64,000 nucleotides of DNA from Bacillota bacterium (GTDB lineage Bacteria; Bacillota; Clostridia; Lachnospirales; Lachnospiraceae): positions 1 to 64,000 of the forward strand of contig JAEZUR010000039.1 in assembly GCA_023420935.1 (NCBI GenBank), given 5' to 3'. Positions within the stretch are counted from its first letter, which is position 1, and each line of letters begins with the position of its first letter. This document shows positions 21,100-28,914 of this stretch, one piece after another. The notes under the pieces were generated by a model. It was not told where the DNA came from. It searched no databases and saw nothing but the letters and a program-made list of their open reading frames with translations. Position numbers and translations under genes: made by a program.

Positions 21100-21864
21100 A
21101 TGAAGAAAATTTATTGGGGAACTATATGGATTATTGTTTTGTGTTTGGGTTTATCAGGGTGTGCAAAAACCCAAGTAATAGACTCAAAAAGTGTGATTTA
21201 TAAAGAGTATAACAAATCAAATAAAAAATCAAATAACAAATACACGATTGTTATTGATGCAGGACATCAAACTCACGGTAACTCCAAGCTAGAACCCATT
21301 GGTCCTGGTGCCAAACAGAAAAAGCCAAAGGTATCACAAGGAACCCAAGGAGTTAGTTCAAAAGTACCGGAATATAAGGTGAATTTGCAAGTGGCATTAA
21401 AGCTTCAAACAGTATTAGAAGACAAAGGTTATAAGGTGGTAATGGTACGTACAACCAATGATGTTGATATTAGTAATGCTGAAAGAGCGGCCATTGCCAA
21501 TCAATGTGATGCGGATGCCTTTATTCGAATTCATTGCAATGGATCAGAGAACTCAAAAACCAATGGTGCCTTGACCATGTGTCAAACAAAGAAAAATCCT
21601 TATTGTGGAGAATTACATAGTAAATCAAGATTATTATCTGATTGTGTACTTAAAAGCTTATGTAAAACCACTGGTGCTAAGAATAAAGGGGTTACAGAGA
21701 CGGATAGTATGAGCGGGATTAATTGGTGTCAAGTTCCTGTAACCATTGTTGAAATGGGATTTATGTCTAACCCGAAGGAAGATAAGAAATTAGTATCAGA
21801 TCAGTATCAGGACAAGTTGGCCAAAGGAATCGCCGTAGGAATAGATAGTTACTTCCAAAAATAA
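21100..21864 (+). CDS. N-acetylmuramoyl-L-alanine amidase lipoprotein (Amidase_3)
   Basis: 254 aa. The lipobox is LSGC (Cys 21), and the mature enzyme would sit on the outer membrane face. The Amidase_3 zinc site is intact: H56 in VIDAGHQTHG, E91 in PEYKVNL, H145 in FIRIHCNGS and catalytic E218 in TIVEMGFMSNPKED. The enzyme cuts the bond between MurNAc and the stem peptide. Anchoring by lipid rather than a cell-wall-binding domain suggests a local remodelling task such as in division, sporulation or germination; which one cannot be told. AAAAGGGG precedes the ATG. The gene is monocistronic between a clear promoter and terminator. Confidence 0.92.
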   Translation: MKKIYWGTIWIIVLCLGLSGCAKTQVIDSKSVIYKEYNKSNKKSNNKYTIVIDAGHQTHGNSKLEPIGPGAKQKKPKVSQGTQGVSSKVPEYKVNLQVALKLQTVLEDKGYKVVMVRTTNDVDISNAERAAIANQCDADAFIRIHCNGSENSKTNGALTMCQTKKNPYCGELHSKSRLLSDCVLKSLCKTTGAKNKGVTETDSMSGINWCQVPVTIVEMGFMSNPKEDKKLVSDQYQDKLAKGIAVGIDSYFQK

Positions 21865-21875
21865 TGTAAGCGTTT

Positions 21876-21920
21876 AAAGCTAGCAGTAAATATAAATACC
21901 GTTACTGCTAGCTTTTTTAT
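21876..21920 (+). terminator. Rho-independent terminator after the amidase
   Basis: Perfect 14-bp stem (AAAGCTAGCAGTAA 21876-21889 with TTACTGCTAGCTTT 21902-21915) running into a T run. Confidence 0.9.
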
Positions 21921-22003
21921 ATTTTTTTGCCTTGTGTGGTCAGAATATATTCGGTTGATACGAATTAATACATATACCGATAAAATATATGGGAGGTGGT
22001 ACA

Positions 22004-22591
22004 TTGCAGGATCAAAAACTATTAAAGCTTTGTCAAGAGAGTCCAGAAATCGGACTGAACTACGTGGTAGAGACCTATACAGCATTAATTTACAGTATTG
22101 TGCACAAGAAATTATCTCTAATCGGTTCAAAAGAAGATATCAATGAATGTGTTAGTGATGTGTTTATGGTATTTTATCAACAATTAGATCGGATTAATCT
22201 AGATAAGGGTTCTATTAAGGCATATCTTGCTATGATAGCCAATAACAAAGGGGTTGATATGTATCGAAGGCTAAGTCAAATATACCGTCGAACGGTAGAC
22301 TTAGAGGAGGGGGTTAACGAGTACCAGGATAGGACAATTAACTTAGAACAGATAATAATTCAAAAGGAAGAAAAGCAAGAGTTGTTAGGTCTGATTCATA
22401 AACTGGGTGAGCCAGATCGAGAAATCTTTATTCGAAAATATTATCTTGGACAGAAAACGAAAGAAATAGCGAAAGAACTACAGTTATTAGAAAATACGGT
22501 GGATAAGAAAATATCCAGAGGATTAAAAAAATTAAGGTTTATGTTAGGGGGTGCTCCATATGAAGAAACAAACGAATTACTTTCCAAGTGA
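22004..22591 (+). CDS. ECF-type RNA polymerase sigma factor
   Basis: 195 aa from a TTG at 22004. GGAGGTG ends 5 bases before this TTG, whereas the in-frame ATG at 21989 overlaps the ribosome site itself and is rejected. The sigma-2 region includes DINECVSDVFMVFYQQLDRIN and GSIKAYLAMIANNKGVDMYRRL. The sigma-4 region has LGEPDREIFIRKYYLGQKTKEIAKEL followed by ENTVDKKISRGLKKLR. The 3' end overlaps the DUF4179 gene by 32 bases. That pairing is the common arrangement in which the second protein is a membrane anti-sigma factor. The stimulus and regulon are unknown. Confidence 0.9.
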   Translation: MQDQKLLKLCQESPEIGLNYVVETYTALIYSIVHKKLSLIGSKEDINECVSDVFMVFYQQLDRINLDKGSIKAYLAMIANNKGVDMYRRLSQIYRRTVDLEEGVNEYQDRTINLEQIIIQKEEKQELLGLIHKLGEPDREIFIRKYYLGQKTKEIAKELQLLENTVDKKISRGLKKLRFMLGGAPYEETNELLSK

Positions 22592-24038
22592 CGATGCTAT
22601 GGAGGATGAGTTAAATAGATTCATGGATGAGCTGAGTCTGGAAGAGACACAGTTTGTTCTCTCGGATTATCACGTGGAGAACTTAGATGTAAATGCTGAT
22701 TATTTAAATACCATAAAACAGAGTGTATCAATTAAGACAGGCCTTAATCTATCCGATACGATGGAAAAAAATACCTCCCAACCTCCGATAATTAAGTCGA
22801 TGAAGAAAAAGGGAACTTGGAATCGGTGGATTGCAGTCATTGTCATCTTTTTAATCGGAGTTAGTGTTTGGCAAAACAGTGATTCAATTGTATATGCAGT
22901 AAATAATATGTTCAAGTTATTTCCAGGCGTAGGTATTGTGGAAGGTAATGAAGATATTTTGTACCAGCTAGATAAGCCAGTCAATATGGAATCAGAAAAT
23001 GGTATATTAGAAATTATTAATGTGGTGGCAACCAAAACAGAGATTTCAGTAAATTTTAGCTATACGAAGAAAAACTATAATGAAGAGGAAGAATTAAAGA
23101 AAAAGCAAGAGGAATGGGAGAAGCTAGAACAGACCAATCAATTAGCCAAACCAAATATTTCACTAATGATTGGTAAAGAAGAATATCTGATGTCTTGTAA
23201 TAGCATAGCAGGAGGTGGAGAAACAGATTTTATCTCAGCCTCGATTACGCTGGAGGAAGAAAAGATAAAACCAAATAGTGTATATGAGCTATCTTATCAT
23301 GATTATAGTATAAACATTCCTTTTTCACTAAAGAAAGTGAATCAATTCAACTCGATAAATGACATAGGTCCTTCTGAGACCAAAAATAATATTAGTTTAA
23401 CAGCAACAGCTAGGATAGAAAATAATCAATTAAAGGTAAATGTTTATCCAATTAACTACTCAAAATATGAACTAATCAGTTTTATCTCGGAATATAATAT
23501 GAATTACTTTGGTAACAAAATAAGTCTACAAACAGAGAAAGGTGAAAAAGATTATACGTTACCAGACAGCTATGGAAGTGGCATGAATGCTACCTATTCC
23601 TTTGATGTTAGTGATGGTGCCAAGGATTACTTACTTCATATACCTGGTATTTTAGTGCAATCCAAAGAAGAAAAGGGCATAACACTGCCAATACCAGAAG
23701 AAAATCAAACCATTCAGGTAAATAAAGAAGTGGAATTTGAAGATGGCACCCTTATTATTACAAGTGTAAGAAAGGCTGGAAAGAATGAAACGGGTAATGG
23801 GTATGGAAGCTTAAATTTATATCTTAAATATAGTAGTAAAAATGAAAATCAGCAATTGGTTGGAGTTAATGTTACAAGAAATCGATCCGAAGGGTGGTCA
23901 GAAGAGCTCCTTGAGGATGGCAGGCTTCATGTAATAAACTACATGCTTGAAAAGGGAGATAAAGATAAAATTAAGTTTAAAGTGGTTCATCCAAGATATG
24001 TCTTTACAGATGAATATAATTTGAAATTGAATCCTTAA
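22560..24038 (+). CDS. DUF4179 membrane protein, probable anti-sigma factor
   Basis: 492 aa from the ATG at 22560, with AGGGGGTG about 6 bases before it, inside the sigma-factor gene. A cytoplasmic N-terminal segment of about 85 residues would bind the sigma factor. One transmembrane helix (about 88-104, RWIAVIVIFLIGVSVW) follows. A DUF4179-type extracellular domain begins just after it (MFKLFPGVGIVEGNEDILYQL, ENGILEIINVVATKTEISVNFSY), and a second extracellular part runs to the end. The topology fits transmembrane signal transfer to the overlapping sigma gene. No protease-site motif is evident. A 21-bp stem terminator follows. Confidence 0.85.
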   Translation: MKKQTNYFPSDDAMEDELNRFMDELSLEETQFVLSDYHVENLDVNADYLNTIKQSVSIKTGLNLSDTMEKNTSQPPIIKSMKKKGTWNRWIAVIVIFLIGVSVWQNSDSIVYAVNNMFKLFPGVGIVEGNEDILYQLDKPVNMESENGILEIINVVATKTEISVNFSYTKKNYNEEEELKKKQEEWEKLEQTNQLAKPNISLMIGKEEYLMSCNSIAGGGETDFISASITLEEEKIKPNSVYELSYHDYSINIPFSLKKVNQFNSINDIGPSETKNNISLTATARIENNQLKVNVYPINYSKYELISFISEYNMNYFGNKISLQTEKGEKDYTLPDSYGSGMNATYSFDVSDGAKDYLLHIPGILVQSKEEKGITLPIPEENQTIQVNKEVEFEDGTLIITSVRKAGKNETGNGYGSLNLYLKYSSKNENQQLVGVNVTRNRSEGWSEELLEDGRLHVINYMLEKGDKDKIKFKVVHPRYVFTDEYNLKLNP

Positions 24039-24061
24039 TAGTATCTTCGATGATTATTTAT

Positions 24062-24107
24062 AAAAACCAAGAAGCAACTTGTTCTACAAGTTGCTTCTTG
24101 GTTTTTA
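24062..24107. terminator. Strong bidirectional terminator
   Basis: Perfect 21-bp arms at 24062-24082 and 24086-24106 with a 3-base loop. The arms begin with five A and end with five T, so T tails exist on both strands. It separates the convergent DUF4179 and minus-strand 197-aa genes. Confidence 0.92.
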
Positions 24108-24149
24108 TGGTTTAGAATCTTGAATATAAGCATTGTCCATCTTAATATA

Positions 24150-24743
24150 TTATAAAATTTGAACTTCATATGCTGTTGTTTGTGGAGGAATACTCATGGT
24201 CATAAAAGAAGCATGCTCCACTCTTACCATCTGACCTGGACGTAGCTCGCATAAGCATATTCTGCCTCCACGACGGTTACGAATGACAGTGGAATCCGTA
24301 ATGGTAAATCTTATTTGGCTAGATATGTCATTGGGATTACCAACATAGAGAAAGCTATTAACTAGATCAACATTTAGTACTCTACCAACCTTAACATAGG
24401 CACAGTCATCTTCCATCAAAGTGATACGAAAAGCTCTTGATTGAGGCGGCATACTCCTTGTCATAGCAGAGGATATTTCTGCATTTATGATCATGCCTTC
24501 TCTTAATTCTCTCATTGACATATCTTCACCACATTGGTTTTGAATTATGGTATCTTGGCTTACAACTAAAACAATTAGCTCCATTTGAGTTATGTTAAAG
24601 TCACCCATAACACCGTAGGATATGGTTACATATCCAGTTCTATTATCTATAAAGATATCTTCGATTAAGGCTTCTTGAATTTCAACTACATTATTATTCC
24701 ACCATATATCATTTGTTTGATTATATGCTCCAATACGTTCCAT
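24150..24743 (-). CDS. Uncharacterised protein with an internally duplicated domain
   Basis: 197 aa; I do not recognise a named family. Two halves share a pattern. The first (about 22-108) contains EDIFIDNRTGYVTISYG, a charged turn (MSMRELREGMIINAEISSAM) and closes with SMPPQSRAFRITLM. The second (about 118-197) contains GRVLNVDLVNSFLYVG, ICLCELRPGQMVRVEHASFM and closes with SIPPQTTAYEVQIL. Each half predicts mostly beta strands, suggestive of a small OB-like barrel. There is no signal peptide or membrane segment. It is preceded by a second unknown gene 57 bases upstream on the same strand, so they likely form a unit ending at the strong terminator. A spore or cortex role is possible but unsupported. 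Confidence 0.7.
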   Translation of the reverse strand: MERIGAYNQTNDIWWNNNVVEIQEALIEDIFIDNRTGYVTISYGVMGDFNITQMELIVLVVSQDTIIQNQCGEDMSMRELREGMIINAEISSAMTRSMPPQSRAFRITLMEDDCAYVKVGRVLNVDLVNSFLYVGNPNDISSQIRFTITDSTVIRNRRGGRICLCELRPGQMVRVEHASFMTMSIPPQTTAYEVQIL

Positions 24744-24800
24744 TACACACCTATAAGTTTTTATTATATTGTATGATAAGAATGAAAAATGTTGAAAGTA

Positions 24801-25541
24801 TTATGATTCACCATTTATTGCTACAAATTGTCTCTCTAAAGTAAATCTATTTGTTTCCCATTTTAAGATATTTTGTATAAACCCAAGAGAGTCCGCATGA
24901 TATCTTCCTGATATTTTTTGATATGCTAATAATTCATAAATTCCATTCGAGTTAAAATCGACAGGATATAAACCACTTAAAGGATCTACAAATCCTTCGA
25001 TTGGATTAGTAAGAGTACCCGTTGTGTTATAAATTTCGCCTAAATAATCAGTACCTTTATATGATAGATCTAGACGATATCTTTCCTTGTTTAATTCACT
25101 GAATACTTCTACCATATAATTATCTCTATAAGTTACTAAGTATTTGAATTGTTCATTGTAAACATTAAAGTCAAACAGTAATCTATAAATAGAATTTAGA
25201 TAAGAGTAAATATAATAGTACATAATACCTCCACTACCTCCAGAGGCAATTCCAATTAAGATATCGTTCACACCATTCCCAGTAAAATCTCCCAAGAAAA
25301 GAGTGGGTTCATATCCCGCGTTGAATTGTAATGGAATACTTGTCGTTAATCCGGTAATACCATCTTGGATTACCAAAGTGATATTTTGAACAAATGGACT
25401 ATCCAATGATTGATTACCCATTAAGAATATAGAATCAGGTATGTTATCTCCATTTACATCACCTCTTACGAAGGAGTATATATTGGATGGGAAATTAAAC
25501 TGTTTTAAATCATGCATAGTTGCGCTTTCAATATATCTCAT
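24801..25541 (-). CDS. Uncharacterised protein with FG-GAP/VCBS-like repeats
   Basis: 246 aa. Three segments resemble FG-GAP/VCBS or calcium-loop repeats: RGDVNGDNIPDSIFLMG (about 27-43), LGDFTGNGVNDILIGIASGG (about 88-107) and VDFNSNGIYELLAYQ (about 193-207). Such repeats form beta-propeller blades and bind calcium. There is no signal peptide, which is unusual because most FG-GAP proteins are exported; a mother-cell or spore-coat location would explain it but is a guess. I see no good ribosome site before the first ATG (25541) nor before the ATG at 25517, so the start is uncertain. It probably shares a transcript with the duplicated-domain gene downstream. Confidence 0.65.
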   Translation of the reverse strand: MRYIESATMHDLKQFNFPSNIYSFVRGDVNGDNIPDSIFLMGNQSLDSPFVQNITLVIQDGITGLTTSIPLQFNAGYEPTLFLGDFTGNGVNDILIGIASGGSGGIMYYYIYSYLNSIYRLLFDFNVYNEQFKYLVTYRDNYMVEVFSELNKERYRLDLSYKGTDYLGEIYNTTGTLTNPIEGFVDPLSGLYPVDFNSNGIYELLAYQKISGRYHADSLGFIQNILKWETNRFTLERQFVAINGES

Positions 25542-25580
25542 AGAATATATTTATGTTTTGTATATTATACGTACAGGAAG

Positions 25581-26924
25581 TTACCTTGTGACGTTATTGA
25601 TCCACTTATAAGATTTATATCTCCATGTTGTAATTGGCAACTTAATTAATTCATCTGCCAACAATATAATATAAACGACAGGCACACTCCAATGAAAAAC
25701 AAAAGCAGCCAATGCACCAAGTAAAATAGAACCGCCCCACATGGTTGAGACATCTAATAGGAGCCCGAATTTAGTATCTCCACCAGCTCGGAAAACACCA
25801 ACAATCATAGTGGCATTATAAGCCTGTGCAATTACAAAGTATGTCATAACAAACATCATCATGGATAGGTATTTAGTAGCATCTTCTGATACACTCATAT
25901 TAGCCATGGCAATTGGGCGTACTAGTAGTATAACAAATGCACCAACAATACTTACTAAGATGCTTAGTATAACAAACCGCTTTCCGTATTCTTTGGCAAC
26001 CTCTTCTTTTTTCTCACCTATCGCTTTACCAATCATAATGGCAGCAGCGCTTGCTACACCAAAAGATACCACAGTAGCCAGTTGACGCGCAACTTGAGCA
26101 ACGGAGTTAGCTGCAACCACGGAACTCCCTAAATGACCTAAAACCGCAGCATTCATAGAGACCCCAGTACCCCACATCAATTCATTTATCACAACAGGCA
26201 TGGAGAATTTGGTAAAATCTTTCTTAATCATTGGATTTGTTGCTTTTAGGCAGGAAGGATGAAAATGAAAAACTTTATTTATTTTTCGATCATAAATTAT
26301 AACGATTATTAACTCAAATACTCTAGCCACCAGTGTAGCAAGTCCAGCGCCAAAGGATCCCATGGCAGGAATGGATAGGAAGCCAAAAATAAAAATGGCA
26401 TTCAATGCAATATTAACTAATAGCGAGCAAAAGTAAACAACAGTAGATACAAGAACTCGTTCCATACTACGCATGGTATTTAAATAAACCATGGTAATAG
26501 CAATGAAAATGTATGAGAAACTTACAATGCGAAGGTATTTTACACCTTCTATCATTACTTCAGGGTCATTGGTAAATACCATCATCAGATAGGATGGAAA
26601 TAGTTGAACTGCAATGGTAAACAATGCTGCTACAGCAACGGACCACTTTAACGCGATGCCCATAACCTGCTCAATGGTTTTGATATCCCCCTTTCCCCAA
26701 TATTGGGATGTTAGAACTGCTGCACCAGATGTTATGCCAAAATAGATTAGGGTCATAATAAATTGAATCTGCCCACCTAGCGATACTCCAGCTAAGGCTT
26801 TTTCTCCGACCTTACCCATCATAATAACATCGGCGGAGGAAACTCCCACATTAATTAAATTCTGAATTGCAATTGGTATCACCAATGAAAATACCATGTT
26901 ATAAAACATTTTTTTATCTTTCAT
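25581..26924 (-). CDS. MATE-family multidrug/metabolite efflux protein
   Basis: 447 aa with 12 predicted transmembrane helices in two homologous bundles, the standard MATE layout. Typical segments are VSSADVIMMGKVGEKALAGVSLGGQIQF at the start of the first bundle and MPVVINELMWGTGVSMNAAVLGHLG at the start of the second. The family exports cationic drugs or metabolites in exchange for Na+ or H+; the substrate cannot be predicted. The ATG at 26924 is preferred to the GTG at 26930 because the GTG overlaps the GAGGTG ribosome site. It is transcribed away from the neighbouring ABC exporter. Confidence 0.92.
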   Translation of the reverse strand: MKDKKMFYNMVFSLVIPIAIQNLINVGVSSADVIMMGKVGEKALAGVSLGGQIQFIMTLIYFGITSGAAVLTSQYWGKGDIKTIEQVMGIALKWSVAVAALFTIAVQLFPSYLMMVFTNDPEVMIEGVKYLRIVSFSYIFIAITMVYLNTMRSMERVLVSTVVYFCSLLVNIALNAIFIFGFLSIPAMGSFGAGLATLVARVFELIIVIIYDRKINKVFHFHPSCLKATNPMIKKDFTKFSMPVVINELMWGTGVSMNAAVLGHLGSSVVAANSVAQVARQLATVVSFGVASAAAIMIGKAIGEKKEEVAKEYGKRFVILSILVSIVGAFVILLVRPIAMANMSVSEDATKYLSMMMFVMTYFVIAQAYNATMIVGVFRAGGDTKFGLLLDVSTMWGGSILLGALAAFVFHWSVPVVYIILLADELIKLPITTWRYKSYKWINNVTR

Positions 26925-27162
26925 ATACACCTCAATTTTATCTAAATGTTACCATATTTACCGTGTCTATTATAGAGAAATAAGATTTAAAAAGCAATGT
27001 AATATATTAGCATAACATACTCCATCAAACAAGTAAGAAATGACATTTCATTTTCGATAATATGTTCTATAATAAACCAAGTATATAGTAAGGGCTAAGA
27101 ATTCAAGTCTTTCTAATAAATTAGTTATAAAAATTAGTTATAGAAAATAAGGGGGTATCCAT

Positions 27163-28914
27163 ATGACACCGATGAAGTGGTTTTATTCTTTTCTGAAGAA
27201 GTACCGAGGGCGCATGGCACTGGGATTATTGCTTGTAACCATTGTTGCAGCACTCTCCATAGTGAATCCATACATATCAGGAGCGATTGTTGACGATGTA
27301 ATAAAGGGAGGTAAGCAGGAGCTACTTCCAACTTTAATCGTTGCTTTAATTGGAGTAACTGTAATAAAGAGTGTAATACGTTGGCTTTACTTGCTAATCT
27401 TTGAAACATCCTCTCAAGGGTTACTATACAAAATGAGAGATAAAGTATATAAAAAGTTATTACAAGAAGATTTCGCTTTTTATAATAAGAATCGTACTGG
27501 CGATTTAATGTCAAGGCAGACTGGCGATATGGATGCAATTCGCCATTTTGTTGCATTTGTAGTATATCAAACCTATGAAAATGTATTACTCTTTATTTTT
27601 GCCTTAATTATGATTTTTACTGTAAATGTAAAGTTAGCATTGTGTATGTTAATTGTGCTACCGTTCACTGCAGCTACTACTTATTTTCAATCCAAACAAG
27701 TGAAACCAGCATTCCATGGGATTCGAAAACAATTTTCAAGCTTAAATACCTTTGTGCAGGAAAATGTAAGTGGCAATCGCGTGGTGAAAGCATTCGCCAA
27801 AGAAGATTATGAACTTGAGAAATTTGACCAAGAGAATGATGATTATCGCAATGCAGAATTAACGGCAGCTAAAATTTGGATGCGTTATGTACCAATTTTT
27901 GAATTTTTATCTATGATATTAACTATTATCCTAATGCTTTTAGGAGGATATATGGTAATTCAGAAAGAAATGACCATGGGAAATCTAGTTACCATTAGTG
28001 GTTACTTATGGATGCTAACCAATCCCCTTCGTATGGCAGGATGGTTGGTAAATGATATTCAACGTTTTATCACTTCAGTAGAGAAGATATACACAACAAT
28101 ATGTGAGGAACCGCAGATTAGAAAACCAAAGAAACCCGTAGATCGTAAGCGTTTTGAGGGTAAGGTTGAGTTTCAGCACGTTTCTTATAAAGCAGATGAT
28201 GAAGATATAATTAATGATGTTAGTTTTCAAGTACAAAAAGGACAGACCGTGGGGATAATCGGGGCGACTGGTTCTGGAAAATCCACCATTATGAATCTTT
28301 TATGCCGTTTCTATGATGTTACAGATGGTGAAGTCTTAGTAGATGGAGTCAATGTTAAGGATCTGGATCTATATGCCCTTCGTGATAACATTGGAATGGC
28401 TATGCAGGATGTGTTTTTATTCTCCGATACCATTGAGGGAAATATTGCATATGGCAAACCGAATTGTTCTTTTGAAGAAGTGGAATGGGCTGCAAAGATT
28501 GCAAATGCTGATGAATTTATTCGCAAAATGCCAGAAGGGTATGATACCATTGTTGGTGAGAGAGGAATGGGGCTATCTGGTGGTCAAAAGCAAAGAATCT
28601 CGTTAGCAAGAGCACTTCTAAAGGAACCTACCATTGTGATTTTAGATGATACTACTTCAGCGGTTGATATGGAAACAGAGACTCAGATTCAAAAAGAATT
28701 GAATCAAATTGGTGGAGAAAGAACACTCTTTATTATTGCGTATCGTATCTCTTCAATAAAAGATGCGGATTTGATTTTAGTAATGGATCATGGAAGTATT
28801 GTGGAACAAGGGACTCATCAGGAACTCCTTAATAAGAAAGGGTATTATTACACTGTATTTAGTCATCAATATGGAGAGTTCCAACAATTTACGAAGAAGG
28901 GAGGTTTGAAGTAA
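27163..28914 (+). CDS. Heterodimeric ABC exporter, subunit with degenerate ATP site
   Basis: 583 aa: six transmembrane helices (about 1-320) then a nucleotide-binding domain. Walker A (GATGSGKST), Q loop (MQDVFLF) and a canonical signature (LSGGQKQR) are present. The Walker B reads ILDDTTSAVD with Asp 496 where the catalytic Glu is expected, and the H loop reads IIAYRISS with Tyr 527 instead of His. This is the pattern of the degenerate half of exporters such as TM287/288, BmrCD and LmrCD. The partner is the next gene, whose start overlaps this stop by one base. The substrate (drug, lipid or peptide) is unknown. AAGGGGG precedes the ATG. Confidence 0.93.
   Translation: MTPMKWFYSFLKKYRGRMALGLLLVTIVAALSIVNPYISGAIVDDVIKGGKQELLPTLIVALIGVTVIKSVIRWLYLLIFETSSQGLLYKMRDKVYKKLLQEDFAFYNKNRTGDLMSRQTGDMDAIRHFVAFVVYQTYENVLLFIFALIMIFTVNVKLALCMLIVLPFTAATTYFQSKQVKPAFHGIRKQFSSLNTFVQENVSGNRVVKAFAKEDYELEKFDQENDDYRNAELTAAKIWMRYVPIFEFLSMILTIILMLLGGYMVIQKEMTMGNLVTISGYLWMLTNPLRMAGWLVNDIQRFITSVEKIYTTICEEPQIRKPKKPVDRKRFEGKVEFQHVSYKADDEDIINDVSFQVQKGQTVGIIGATGSGKSTIMNLLCRFYDVTDGEVLVDGVNVKDLDLYALRDNIGMAMQDVFLFSDTIEGNIAYGKPNCSFEEVEWAAKIANADEFIRKMPEGYDTIVGERGMGLSGGQKQRISLARALLKEPTIVILDDTTSAVDMETETQIQKELNQIGGERTLFIIAYRISSIKDADLILVMDHGSIVEQGTHQELLNKKGYYYTVFSHQYGEFQQFTKKGGLK

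Noticed and set aside
21865..21878. cre-like sequence TGTAAGCGTTTAAA after the amidase
   Set aside because: It lies between a stop codon and the terminator stem, not near a promoter, and lacks the conserved C near the end; probably chance.
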